A stretch of 64,000 nucleotides of DNA from Unio delphinus (lineage: Eukaryota; Mollusca; Bivalvia; Unionida; Unionidae): assembly GCA_029339505.1 (NCBI GenBank), contig JAQISU010000033.1, positions 4,849,001 through 4,913,000 on the forward strand, written 5' to 3'. The notes under the pieces were generated by a model. It was not told the origin of the DNA. It did not search any database and worked only from the letters and a program-made list of their open reading frames with translations. Shown in pieces: positions 23,501-32,976 of this stretch. The position numbers and the translations under genes are program-made. Position 1 is the first letter of the stretch, and the number at the start of each line of letters is the position of its first letter.

Positions 23501-24983
23501 ATGCATGACCCAATGTACATTTAAAATAAAAGTATTTACAGATAGAACAGTAAGAATGTAAAAGTCAGTCAAGTAATCAAAACACACGACTTTGTTCATT
23601 TATTGTTTAGTAGTAAAACACAAACGAAAAAAACAAAAACAATCAAATAAATTTTATAGTTGTAAATCATCACTGATTAACTATTTAGCAATTAATAGTG
23701 TCAAAAACAGCATTACCTATCCTGGATACATGAAAGAGATGTGATCAAGATGAAAAGTTTAACCTGAATAAGTCAAAACGTCTCAACTGTATATGATCAA
23801 ATTTGTTTTCATTGCTCAGATATTGAGAGAAAACATTGAATGTAATAATTTACACGAGTGTGTGCGAACTCACGAAGTAAAGTTACCAAGAGGTCCCCAT
23901 GCCAAGTCGTGTGGGATGGAAGACATTAACCTAGTTCAGTAATGGAACAAACAATTACAAAACCATATGATTGATGATTCTTTTCCAAATCCTGCAACTA
24001 TACGAGTGTAGCATTATAAGTGAAATTCTTATAAGGAGCTTCAGTACAGCCATTTATAAGCATTGTACGTCTTTTTAATCACTAATGCCTCGGTTCCATG
24101 TCTATACTCTTAGAGCTGATGGCTTCCCATTTCGACTAGCACAATTTTGATCGTCACCAATTACAGCTTTAAGTATTCTATTGAGAGTGCTTAGAGCCGC
24201 TGTGATAAGTTCAAAAAAATATGAGTGAAGTTAAAAAGATGATACTGTAATAAAAATGAAACGTTTAATTGCTTTACTTTTATGTTATTTTGTAATGTAC
24301 AGAAAAGGCATGACTCATATACAAGCAATCATAAGATCTAATTTGGTGACTTAAAAGCATAATGATTATACAAAAAGCATACTGTATTTACTGCAAGTGT
24401 TGGGACACGAAAAAATACTAAATCATTTTTGTCCTAGAACGTATGGTGAATTTAGACTTAGGAAATGAAATAAATTGTGTTCAATTTGCGCCTACCCCCC
24501 CCCCCCAAGTCACACTGCACGTGACAATAGAATAGATAAATAAAGTGCTTTTTGGATAATAAAATGAAAGAAACTAACCTTGTACTGTTATCATTTATTA
24601 ACTTTTTGGGTTGACATTATTAAAGGAAAAATATATCCACAAACTCGATAAGTAGCGCATGCATCCATAGTGTTATCACTTTTGTCAGACAATGCATCAC
24701 GTTGGTCACTGACGTGAATATTAAGAAATAAATCATGTTTGGTTGTCCTCAAAGTTTTGAAAGTTATGAGAAGGAAAACTCGATCCTGCAAAATCACAAA
24801 CGAATGAGAGAAAGAGTGATAATTATCAATCCTGTTGCTCGAAAGCACCTGCCATTCATTCGTTACACGGTGTAAGGGACAAAATAACCAAGAGTGTATT
24901 ATATCCAGGGTAACAATATGACAATATCTCGCAAACTAAAATCAATATTTGAAATACATGCACTGTGATTAAAAATTAAAATA
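23501..24983. other. No confident gene; possible Ig exon relic
   Basis: Minus strand 24580-24800 ends in a donor (ACAAG then GTTAG) very like that of the Ig exon at 19935 and contains an ATYRVC-type stretch, but stops interrupt the frame. It may be a decayed Ig exon of the receptor. The rest is featureless apart from a poly(C) run near 24495. Confidence 0.35.
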
Positions 24984-25047
24984 TTTTTGATTCCATTAGT
25001 TACAAACATTATTATTATTAATAATTTGTAACCAATGGAATCAAAAA
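24984..25047. repeat. 23-bp foldback with 18-nt loop
   Basis: The arm at 24984-25006 (TTTTTGATTCCATTAGTTACAAA begins it) matches the reverse complement of 25025-25047 at 22 of 23 positions. The loop is an AT-only CATTATTATT-like stretch. A small foldback element or an RNA hairpin are both possible. Confidence 0.85.
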
Positions 25048-25174
25048 GTTAGTGATGTGTGTACTATGTACACCAAAGAACTTAAAAACCAGGTTTTCTC
25101 AATTATGACTACAGACAGCATATACACGAAAGCCTAGGTGTTGAATAAACACACCATGTAACAGCCACAAACTC

Positions 25175-25870
25175 ATTGTTTGAACTACCGGTAGACAATA
25201 TAAACCCATTATTAAAATTCCGATGGAAGTTATGGCCTCTAGAATGGCAAGTCTCAGCCAATCATATACAAAACTGCCACATAAATATCCTTGAATCTCG
25301 CCTATTTGTAGTCTATGCTTTTGATAATATATTTATATTCCAAGCCTGCTCAAATCAGGTCACAAATATGGCATTTCGAACGGCAACAACTTCAACAAAT
25401 CAGATCAAAAGATTACATCATTAATGTGAAAGGATCTTATTTATTAGTAAATTCATCCAGGATCTGCATGATATAAACTGAAATTTCAAGTTTGTTCAAA
25501 ATAGGACCAGAAATATGGTTGCTAGAGTTGCAACAAGCCTGGCTAATCAGATGCAAGATGATACCCCAATAATATGCATCGATCTTAACTAAATTTGTTC
25601 AAGGTCTTAGTGATATCTTCAAACTGGATGGATTAGATTTCTGGTCTTCGTCGTGGTAACAAGGTTAGCCAATCAAATGCAAGATCACTTCATTAAACTG
25701 CATACTTATTATCAAATCCATCAAAAATCTTGATCATATAAAATCATGTTTCAAGTTTGATCAAGGTCAGATAAGAAATATGACTTCGAGAGATGCAAGA
25801 TCACCTAATTAATATGTGTGGATTTAGCTCATTATCAAACTCGTCTGAGTTATAATATTGTTGCAAATAC
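25175..25870. repeat. Degenerate ~130-bp tandem repeats, about five units
   Basis: An AAATATGG-type anchor followed by a GCCAATCAGATGCAAGAT-like phrase recurs near 25235, 25363, 25510, 25640 and 25773, a spacing of 128-147 bp. Copies are strongly diverged. A further related unit lies near 29640-29860. Confidence 0.7.
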
Positions 25871-26740
25871 AAATTCCTAAACAAAAGTGTCTGATAAACA
25901 AACTATTAAAATTTCTCTATTTTAAAAATCTGATCAAATATCTTAGGTTTAACATGTTGATAAACATATCAGCTATTGTTTAACACTAATATTTACATTC
26001 TTTTGTATTCATCATTGATCTTAATATTATTTTTACTGCAATCTTAATATTTTAATTACTACTTTGATTTGATAATGCATATTGTTATTTACAGTTTCGA
26101 TAGTAATAATAATCATAATAATACTGATATCTAAACTGCTTGTTCTTTTAAATGCATGTATATTTTTAATGAAAATTTTGGATCTTAAAAAAAAAATTAC
26201 AAAGCCAATTTTTTTCTTCAAACTGCATTAATTTTTGAATATTTGGCATATAATAAGAAGTGCTAAATTATATATTCTACCTGAACTACATTTTTATGAT
26301 CCTTCACAGTTTTCCCTTTATCTTAATTTTACTGGATATAGCAGTTGGTATATTGTATGTGCTAATTTAGTTACTATGCAAGCATCCATATCAAAATCAT
26401 GCACTTGAAGCAACTCCATCTACTAAAAGAGGCATTTCTTTAACAATGCACTTGCTGTTGGTGATTTTTTTTCCAAAATTAAAACTGTCTGTGCTACCAG
26501 AACAATGTTTGGTTTGAAATTTGTATGGTATGAATGAATTAAATAATACTGAGCTAAATTGTAACTGTGTTTTGGCAACTGCTTTTGAAGACATGATGTA
26601 GGGTATAATTCATAATGGACCTGAGGCAAACTCAAGTAAAGCTAAAAAGAATTAAGTTTTTATGTGTATAGTATGAAAAATTGACATCACAACTTCATGT
26701 TTATTTTGGCCCTTTGTATTTGATTGTAATTATAGTCTTT
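25871..26740. other. No gene seen
   Basis: Very AT-rich DNA downstream of the 3'-most exon of the recombinase-like pseudogene. No coding or structural feature was supported. Confidence 0.45.
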
Positions 26741-26746
26741 TATATT

Positions 26747-26971
26747 TCACCATGATCTTGATCCAAGGCATGGTTCTTCTGCAAGAACATTAAGTACATC
26801 TTCTTGCCTAGGCACTTTAAGCATCCTGATGTAACAACCGAAGTGTTTGAGCACAGCAATCCTTTCTTCACTTGTCCAAGGTCTTCGGAGTTTTTGATTT
26901 GGTGCTTTTATCTCTCTTTGTTGATGCTGGAACTGGTACAGTGCTGGTGCATATATTTCTAGATTCAAGAA
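26747..26971 (-). pseudogene. Recombinase-like gene, C-terminal exon (broken)
   Basis: An acceptor (TTATTTCAG) opens a Ser/Thr/Lys-rich segment followed, in a shifted frame, by LRRPWTSEERIAVLKHFG and LKVPRQEDVLNVLAEEP, then GSRSW before an in-frame TGA. The Trp/Glu-rich helical segment with a SRSW end is, to my recollection, the C-terminal tail of large uncharacterised metazoan proteins that also carry a tyrosine-recombinase-like domain. The frame break sits at an A run. It belongs with the pieces at 30007 and 45145. Confidence 0.55.
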
Positions 26972-29900
26972 CTGAAATAATAGAAGTTGATTTCTGACAT
27001 AACAAAGAAATTATGTTGATATGACTTAGGAAAAAATTTAAAATTCCGCCAAACCAGACAAAACAGTAATTAAGACCCATATACTTTACAACTGGCGCCA
27101 CACTTGCTACAAAAAATATCTGCAAAAGATAATTAGGGGAAGGGGTAAATTTAATTAAACTTTAACTAGTGTTGGGAATCGGCTCAAAAAGGTAATATTA
27201 AAGTAATATTGGAAAGGTACATACTTTTAATTACATTTTTAATGCAATAAATTAACATCAATTTCACTTCTTAGCTATGTACACATTGAAAAAAAGCAAA
27301 GGCAAATATTAACAGTATTTCCTGAGGAACAATATCATTTGTAACAGATTATGAAAATTGCAATCCATGATTTGCTCATTTGAATTTACCGATCAATCTG
27401 CAAGTATGTATATCGCCAAACCCTAAGCCATGATGTCAAAGTTCTATACTTATCAATGAGTTTAAAAATTATCAATGTCAGTATTTTTATATTATTATCA
27501 CGTTTTACCTGGAACTTCTCTTTAAGATTATCTGAGATCTCCCATTGTTCTGTTGCCCCATTTCCCGTTTTAATTTCTTCATTTTAAATCTCCTTTTTCT
27601 TCTTCTGGCACAAAAACATCTGACAAAATAATTTTCATGAGATAAGATACATATGACAGACTTGCATTATTTAATTCTTCTTGTTATTATTAAATTATGA
27701 TCAGTATAAATTAAAATATCATACATAATGACCTTAAAATATCACCCCCACCCCCCTGAGTAAAAACAAAAATTGATTTTTTCATCTAATTAAACCAGTT
27801 TAGCCAAGTACTGTACATTAATACATAATTCATAGTCAACCCCAAAAAACATTTAATTTAGCCGTAAGCCTAAAAAATTAATTCAATGTATAACTTTATT
27901 CAGTCGTTTCCCTTTAAAGTGGTAAAATGGAGTGCTTGTTTATACACCAGGTTTTTTGGGGTTTGACATGAATTGTTGTAGACTAAATCTGTTTGGAAAA
28001 CTGGGCCCATAGCAAGCATTATTTTAAAGTTTGCCCTTGCATTGAGGAAGTTTTGCAAATGTGCTTTTATAACATGGGCTATCGAGAAGACCCTAACTCG
28101 CAGAGTCCTAGCATAAGATTCATCTTGATATGATAATTTAATTTGGGCAAATCTGTCTGATCACAGTAATGAAAGCAATTTATTTCAAAAGTTATGACAT
28201 ATTATCAGGTTACAGAAACTGGGAAAGTGTTAATTGAGATACCAGTGAGTGACTTTGTACCAAACAATTAAATATGAATCAGGTTTTCATGTTGGATGGA
28301 CAAAACCAGACTGCAAGCTGTCAACCCTCATTTCAGCAGATATTTTGAAATGTAAGGTAGAAAAGGTAGACCAACAAGCCAAATTAAAATACAGATGTAA
28401 CATGAACTTACTGATGTGGGTGCACAGAGGTCTTGGAAACGCTTAATTACGCGTATTAGGACGCAAATATTTGATCTAGGACGCAGTAAATCACCCATGC
28501 AGGATTCCTCTGTAGGTATGCAAAGTGCTGGGTTGCAAAATAAACGATTTGCCAGTCCCACTTCAACAACCTATTGATTGAGAATATGTTGACAACTTTA
28601 TCATTTTAGCTGAGCTGATATTTACAATGACAGAATTCAGTGGTCACAATACATCCTGATGTGCCTGCTGTATTTATACGAGCAAATAAAAAATAAGAAC
28701 ATGTTGCAGTAGCTGGGCGGCAAGTTTAAAGACTTCGCCTAACAACTTGGGTGGGAAAATGTGCTGAAATTTACAATGACAGAATTCAGAGACAGAAAGA
28801 GCTCGAGATGTACATGTGATTATTATAAGAGTACACAAGAACTGTAGCTTTCATAGTTATGTTCATTTCTCATTGTAGCCAAATAAATAGTGCGTGCGAC
28901 ATCGAAATCAAGGCACATCAGGACTTGCGCAAAACTTTTTTTTTCTTCACATTTGGACAAGTTATTTGGGTGTTCAATGGCAAACTGACGAAGATTTTAA
29001 TGCGATTCAGAAAAGTGCCTGAAGTTTTTATAACTGACGGTTTGGATTGAATAGTAGCCAAGTGTTAGAAAGTGTGATGCATGGCTTAGTGTTTGGAATA
29101 CGACCTTCCTTGGACTCACAAAACTGAGTCTTACCTTGAAGGAATAGCAAGACTTACGCCACTGTCAGGCCATTATTCTGTGAATCTAAGGTCACCAATA
29201 TTGGCGCAAAACCCATATCGAATTCAATTGATGACAATAAAATCTGCGATTCTTACCAAATGCAAGGCGACAATTGTCACCAGTATATTATATTCGAAAT
29301 AATACTAAGTTTGGACAAATGGGATAACACCCCTATGTTTCCACGACTCGGGATATGGCAGCCAATTCTGCCAATGGCTTTGAAAAGATATAATGTTTAT
29401 GAATCGGGCTATGGAAATGGACTACATTACTTTGGAGTCTTTCTGGCAGTTCAAGTTCTAATCTGAAAAGTTTAACATTGTCTGGGATGGGACTGCAACT
29501 TTGGCTGGTGGGACTCCTATTTTAACCAAAATGGGAGTCCTGAACTCCTAGTTTAAAAATCCAAGCGAACCTCTTAGTGCATCTCACTCAAAGCAAGAAT
29601 TTGATATAAAGATATGTACCAAAAGATTTTCAGAGATAGAATCCAGATTGTTAAAAACTGCAAACCTTGTTTATTAATGAACTCTTCAGATATCTTAAAG
29701 ATATAAGTATGTTGTCCATTAGTTGGAATAAAATCGGATCAGGAATATGGCTTACAAAGTGTAATCAAATCATTTAATTGGTGCAAGGTCATCTCATTCA
29801 TATGCATGGATCTCACTCACTAATGGATTTGTCCTTGGCTGATGAAATAAACGCATCTTCCATATGACTGAAAGCTGATCAGAAGACGGACTCCACAGAA

Positions 29901-30006
29901 ATAACAAGCAAGAGATGAAAGATGAACATTCACAGTATGAGAGACAAAACAGACAGTATCACACTATAAACCCACTTTGCCAAATATAGCCAGAAAAACT
30001 AAAATT
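26972..30006. other. Intron-like stretch, no gene seen
   Basis: About 3 kb between two exons of the recombinase-like pseudogene. It includes a C-rich run near 27745 and a diverged unit of the ~130-bp repeat family near 29640-29860. No further exon could be supported. Confidence 0.45.
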
Positions 30007-30252
30007 TTACCAACCACCAGTTTCAATTCTCCACTCCTTTGGACTCTTTTCCAATTTCTTAAAGTCTTCTTGGGAGTTGGTCTTCAGGAGAATTTGGGCC
30101 ACCTTTGATTTCTGCAAGACTGACAAGGGCAATCGGTAAAAGTCTCTATGAATGCGTATATCATGGCCCAGAAATCCAGCAAGCTGATCTTGCATAGTTT
30201 CAGTGATTTCCATAACCTGTGCAATGGTTGCTACATGCTTTCTAAGTCCTGT
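30007..30252 (-). pseudogene. Recombinase-like gene, catalytic C-terminal exon
   Basis: This encodes TGLRKHVATIAQVME and FLGHDIRIHRDFYRLP, matching the end of a tyrosine recombinase domain: an R-x-H box, the Gly-His pair and a Tyr nucleophile followed by Arg-Leu-Pro. The family cuts and rejoins DNA through a phosphotyrosine; Crypton-type transposons and genes derived from them use it. The reading frame is interrupted at its 5' side exactly by the Polinton, and the matching upstream half is at 45145. A donor-like site lies near 30008. The gene has other lesions, so it is treated as a pseudogene. Confidence 0.6.
30247..30252. repeat. Target-site duplication, left copy
   Basis: TCCTGT directly abuts the left end of the Polinton and recurs at 45144-45149. 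Because the last T also belongs to the right inverted repeat, the duplication is 5 or 6 bp; Polintons typically make 6. Confidence 0.85.
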
Positions 30253-30581
30253 AGCAGCAGAGAGGGTGAACCCTACAACGTTTTCAGACAAAATTTTGAT
30301 TGAAATCCTAAAACGAGCCTTCCTACGATCTCATTTTAACCAAAAAAAATGTCTCAGGGGTGAACCCTACAACGTTTTCAGACAAAAAATTGATTGAAAT
30401 CTTAATGAGCTTTCCCTACGAAATCTCATTTTAACTAAAAAAATGAAAACGGAGACTTTTACGATTTTTTAATCAATTTTGGTCGCAACTTGTTGTCATC
30501 CACCCTCTCTGCTGCTTAGTGATTTCATCAATGGGTTAACAAAAAATAATAAATGATTTTAACCGAATATTTGATCAAGTC
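30253..30581 (+). repeat. Left terminal inverted repeat of Polinton (329 bp)
   Basis: It matches the reverse complement of 44816-45144 with about three substitutions and no gaps. Inside are two tandem ~93-bp units (about 30265-30357 and 30358-30452), each starting GGGTGAACCCTACAACG. The outer 14 bp AGCAGCAGAGAGGG recur inverted at 30503-30516, so the first 264 bp are themselves an inverted-repeat-bounded block. The ATPase gene's stop codon lies inside the repeat. Confidence 0.95.
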
Positions 30582-31230
30582 CGATACGATATCGTGTCCG
30601 AGGATCATGCAAATTTATTGTTGCGAATCCGTGCGGAGTCGACTGAGCATGACTAAAGAAATCTCGAAATTGATTGAAGTCCATATCAGAACACCATGTC
30701 TGCCAAATATTTCTAAGAGTATGAGTATCAACTCCGTTGAATACAGACAATAAATCGCAGTTATCTCTGATGACTTTTGGAACCTGAGTGTAGCGTTGAG
30801 TGACATATATCACGTCAGTGTTTTTGTGACGCCCACGGGAAAATATTCTAGCAGGATTCTTTTGTTTATCCAACATTATATCGTCGTATACGACTAAATT
30901 GTTAATATCTCCATCAATATCATCAATACTCGGTGCTTCATCGATATCGGTTATAAAATCAATGGCGATCTCACCCTTAATTTCTGATGCATTCTCGTTA
31001 AAATCCTTTAACACTTCATAACATCGTTGATCATCTACGCTAGGGGCAATTAAATACAACTTATCCCCATTCATCCATCTCATTATTAAATTGAGTAACA
31101 ATTGCGTTTTACCGGATCCAGATGGCCCGATTATAATCATCCGGATAGAGTTTGGTAGCGCTGCATGATGCTTAATTGGTTCTCTTGTTTTAGTCGCTGA
31201 AAAATCAATTATATCCATATTTCTATACAT
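30559..31230 (-). CDS. Genome-packaging ATPase (A32/FtsK-HerA type)
   Basis: A 223-residue P-loop ATPase that would pump viral DNA into capsids. The Walker A motif GPSGSGKT spans residues 35-42, Walker B is NLVVYDD at 111-117, and a VIYVTQRYTQVPKVIRDN stretch carries the sensor/arginine region usual in Polinton, virophage and NCLDV packaging ATPases. Start codons at 31230 and 31218 are both possible; the second (MDIIDF) looks more like family N-termini. It diverges from the zinc-ribbon gene with only 5 bp between first ATGs, so the two must share promoter and leader sequence. The stop lies within the left inverted repeat. No lesions are seen. Confidence 0.92.
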   Translation of the reverse strand: MYRNMDIIDFSATKTREPIKHHAALPNSIRMIIIGPSGSGKTQLLLNLIMRWMNGDKLYLIAPSVDDQRCYEVLKDFNENASEIKGEIAIDFITDIDEAPSIDDIDGDINNLVVYDDIMLDKQKNPARIFSRGRHKNTDVIYVTQRYTQVPKVIRDNCDLLSVFNGVDTHTLRNIWQTWCSDMDFNQFRDFFSHAQSTPHGFATINLHDPRTRYRIGLDQIFG

Positions 31231-31235
31231 AAATT

Positions 31236-31753
31236 ATGGATCTATATTGTGTGAAGTGTAAAACGCGTACTGGCACAGATGATGTGACGACGGTTACAAC
31301 TAAAAATAACCGATCAGTGCTTTCTGGTAAATGCGTGCAATGTGGTACAAAGAAATTTAGATTTGTGTCTATGAGATCTGATTTTAAAAAAAACGAGGAG
31401 GTGATATCGCAGCCAAATTGGCAAAGCTTTCTGGAACCCCATGGGCAAAGTACCCCGGAGAAAAGCACCTCCCAGGATATAGCTACTGTTGACCGGGAAC
31501 CAGACTTGATATCAGACTCAATAATCAAAATCAACACAACCCCGGTGAAGAACCAATAAACGCCATTGATAAGGCCTGTCACCTTCATGATGTTGCTTAT
31601 AAAAGCAGCAATCTGCAACACAGGCATCTCGCGGATGTGAAATTAATTCATGCGTTAAATGCTATTCCTGATAAATCCTTCAAAGAAAAATTGGCTTCAT
31701 TTTTAATAAAATCGGCTATGAAAAGTAAATTGATGTTAGGTGCCGGTAATTAA
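31236..31753 (+). pseudogene. Zinc ribbon / phospholipase A2-like gene, split frame
   Basis: The first 107-codon frame (31236-31559) starts with a zinc ribbon: YCVKCK then GKCVQCGTKKFRF. The -1 frame, overlapping from 31394 to 31753, encodes a parvovirus-VP1-like phospholipase A2 domain: HLPGYSYC, a PGTRLD calcium-loop end and the CHLHDVAY active site with its His-Asp pair. Viral PLA2 domains of this kind act on endosomal membranes. In related elements, as I recall, both parts form one protein. Here a run A_AAA_AAC at 31388-31394, in the phase of a -1 ribosomal slippery site, lies at the frame change. The PLA2 frame is also cut by a TGA at 31490-31492 in the calcium loop, so a complete domain is not expected. 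Confidence 0.75.
31388..31394 (+). promoter_or_regulatory. Possible -1 frameshift slippery heptamer
   Basis: A_AAA_AAC in zero-frame phase. A one-base backward slip leads exactly into the frame that carries the PLA2 domain. The alternative is an indel or sequencing error in the eight-A run. Confidence 0.4.
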
Positions 31754-31757
31754 TAAT

Positions 31758-32702
31758 ATGGAATCAATTTATTATTCTCCGAGGGGATACTGGAGGGGTA
31801 ACGCTGCAATCAATAAACTCGCTAGTGCTGCAAAAGTGAAAAAAACCACTGCGGCTAATTGGTTATCCAAACAGGCACTATGGCAAATTTATCTACCACC
31901 GCCTAAACAAATTCAATTCTCGCATTTTGATGTGACCGCTCCTAATGAAGTTCATCAGGCTGATATATTATTTCTGCCACATGATCGTGGTTACAAATAT
32001 GCGTTAACCGTAGTTGATGTTGCGAGTCGATACAAAGAAGCAGAACCGTTAAAAACAAAATCAGCCACTGAAGTCGCTTCTGCATTTGAAAGGATTTATC
32101 GACGAGGTCCTCTGCACTGGCCAAATCTATTGCAGGTTGATCCTGGCAAGGAATTTCAGGGTGCAGTGTTATCTACAATGAAACATCATAATGTCACCAT
32201 ACGACGAGGGCATACTGCGCTACATCGCGATCAGGCCATTGTAGAACGATTTAATCGGACGATAGCTGAGCGGTTATTTGGATATCAATACGCAAAAGAA
32301 TTCATTCAAGAAAAGCAATCCAGTGAATGGGTTAAAAGATTACCATCTGTTATTACTGCACTGAATAACGAGATTACTAGAACAATCAACATGAAACCTA
32401 TCAACGCGATTAAAAAGAAGTCAATACCCGTACAACCACAAAAAGATTTCAAAGAACCAATTCTTGGTAGTAGTGTCATTGTGAGGTACTTATACGAACC
32501 AGGAGAGCTTGAAGGGGGTAGAAAAAGGGCTACTGATCCTATTTGGAGCGTCACTACGCATAAGATATCTAGTATAACACGATCAACTGGAAGACCTCCA
32601 GTCTATAAACTGGATTCAACTGCCCCTCAGCGGGGTTTTACTCAACAACAACTACAAGTGATTCCCGAGGATACTCAATTGCCACCGCATGGTCTTAACT
32701 AG
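31758..32702 (+). CDS. RVE-family (retroviral-type) integrase
   Basis: A 314-residue integrase that would cut and join the element's ends into host DNA. Catalytic residues are visible: D69 (HQADILF), D128 (LQVDPGKEF) and E163 (IVERFNR), a D-x58-D-x34-E spacing close to the classic D,D35E. N-terminal residues 1-50 hold a degenerate zinc-binding/helical region (GYWRG, NWLSKQALWQIYLP) usual for Polinton c-integrases, and the C-terminus has a small beta-rich DNA-binding region. The ATG at 31758 is preferred over an in-frame GTG at 31740. The frame is intact and consistent with the recent insertion. Confidence 0.95.
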   Translation: MESIYYSPRGYWRGNAAINKLASAAKVKKTTAANWLSKQALWQIYLPPPKQIQFSHFDVTAPNEVHQADILFLPHDRGYKYALTVVDVASRYKEAEPLKTKSATEVASAFERIYRRGPLHWPNLLQVDPGKEFQGAVLSTMKHHNVTIRRGHTALHRDQAIVERFNRTIAERLFGYQYAKEFIQEKQSSEWVKRLPSVITALNNEITRTINMKPINAIKKKSIPVQPQKDFKEPILGSSVIVRYLYEPGELEGGRKRATDPIWSVTTHKISSITRSTGRPPVYKLDSTAPQRGFTQQQLQVIPEDTQLPPHGLN

Positions 32703-32976
32703 CACCGTTGCGTCTATTGCACTCAAGACAAGTCAACATCACATTATTTCTGACATGACCGAGATTGTTATTTTTTCTGTCTACGGTGAATTGGCAAGGA
32801 TCCTTATCCGAATACTGCCAACGCATTATACAATTGCAACTCGCGCAGTGATTATTCTGTTGTTTCTTCAAAGTGATTATTAGTTCAGCATCAATATCAA
32901 ATTCTCGTTGTTTTTTTTTTGTCCTGTTGTTTGTAACTGGAGAGTTTTTTATTAATGATGCTAACATCAATATCAC
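32695..32976 (-). CDS. HNH nuclease domain after the polymerase-helicase
   Basis: An HNH-type zinc nuclease module: CASCN, then QFTVDRKNNNLGHVRNNVMLTCLECN, giving two Cys pairs and the D-R...N...H core. Upstream of the ~60-residue domain the frame overlaps the polymerase-helicase gene by 80 bp. The switch between frames can be placed in a run of ten A (32911-32920 on this strand). The simplest reading is that HNH is the C-terminal domain of the same protein, separated by an indel or error in the homopolymer. A separate overlapping gene starting at 32976 is the alternative. Its role, perhaps nicking or processing replication intermediates, is unknown. Confidence 0.7.
   Translation of the reverse strand: MILMLASLIKNSPVTNNRTKKKQREFDIDAELIITLKKQQNNHCASCNCIMRWQYSDKDPCQFTVDRKNNNLGHVRNNVMLTCLECNRRNGAS

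Noticed and set aside
28859..29466. Series of short plus-strand frames
   Set aside because: None continues into another with splice sites and none shows a domain.
31740..31757. GTG start for the integrase
   Set aside because: A eukaryotic element should use the ATG at 31758, which also fits the family N-terminus.
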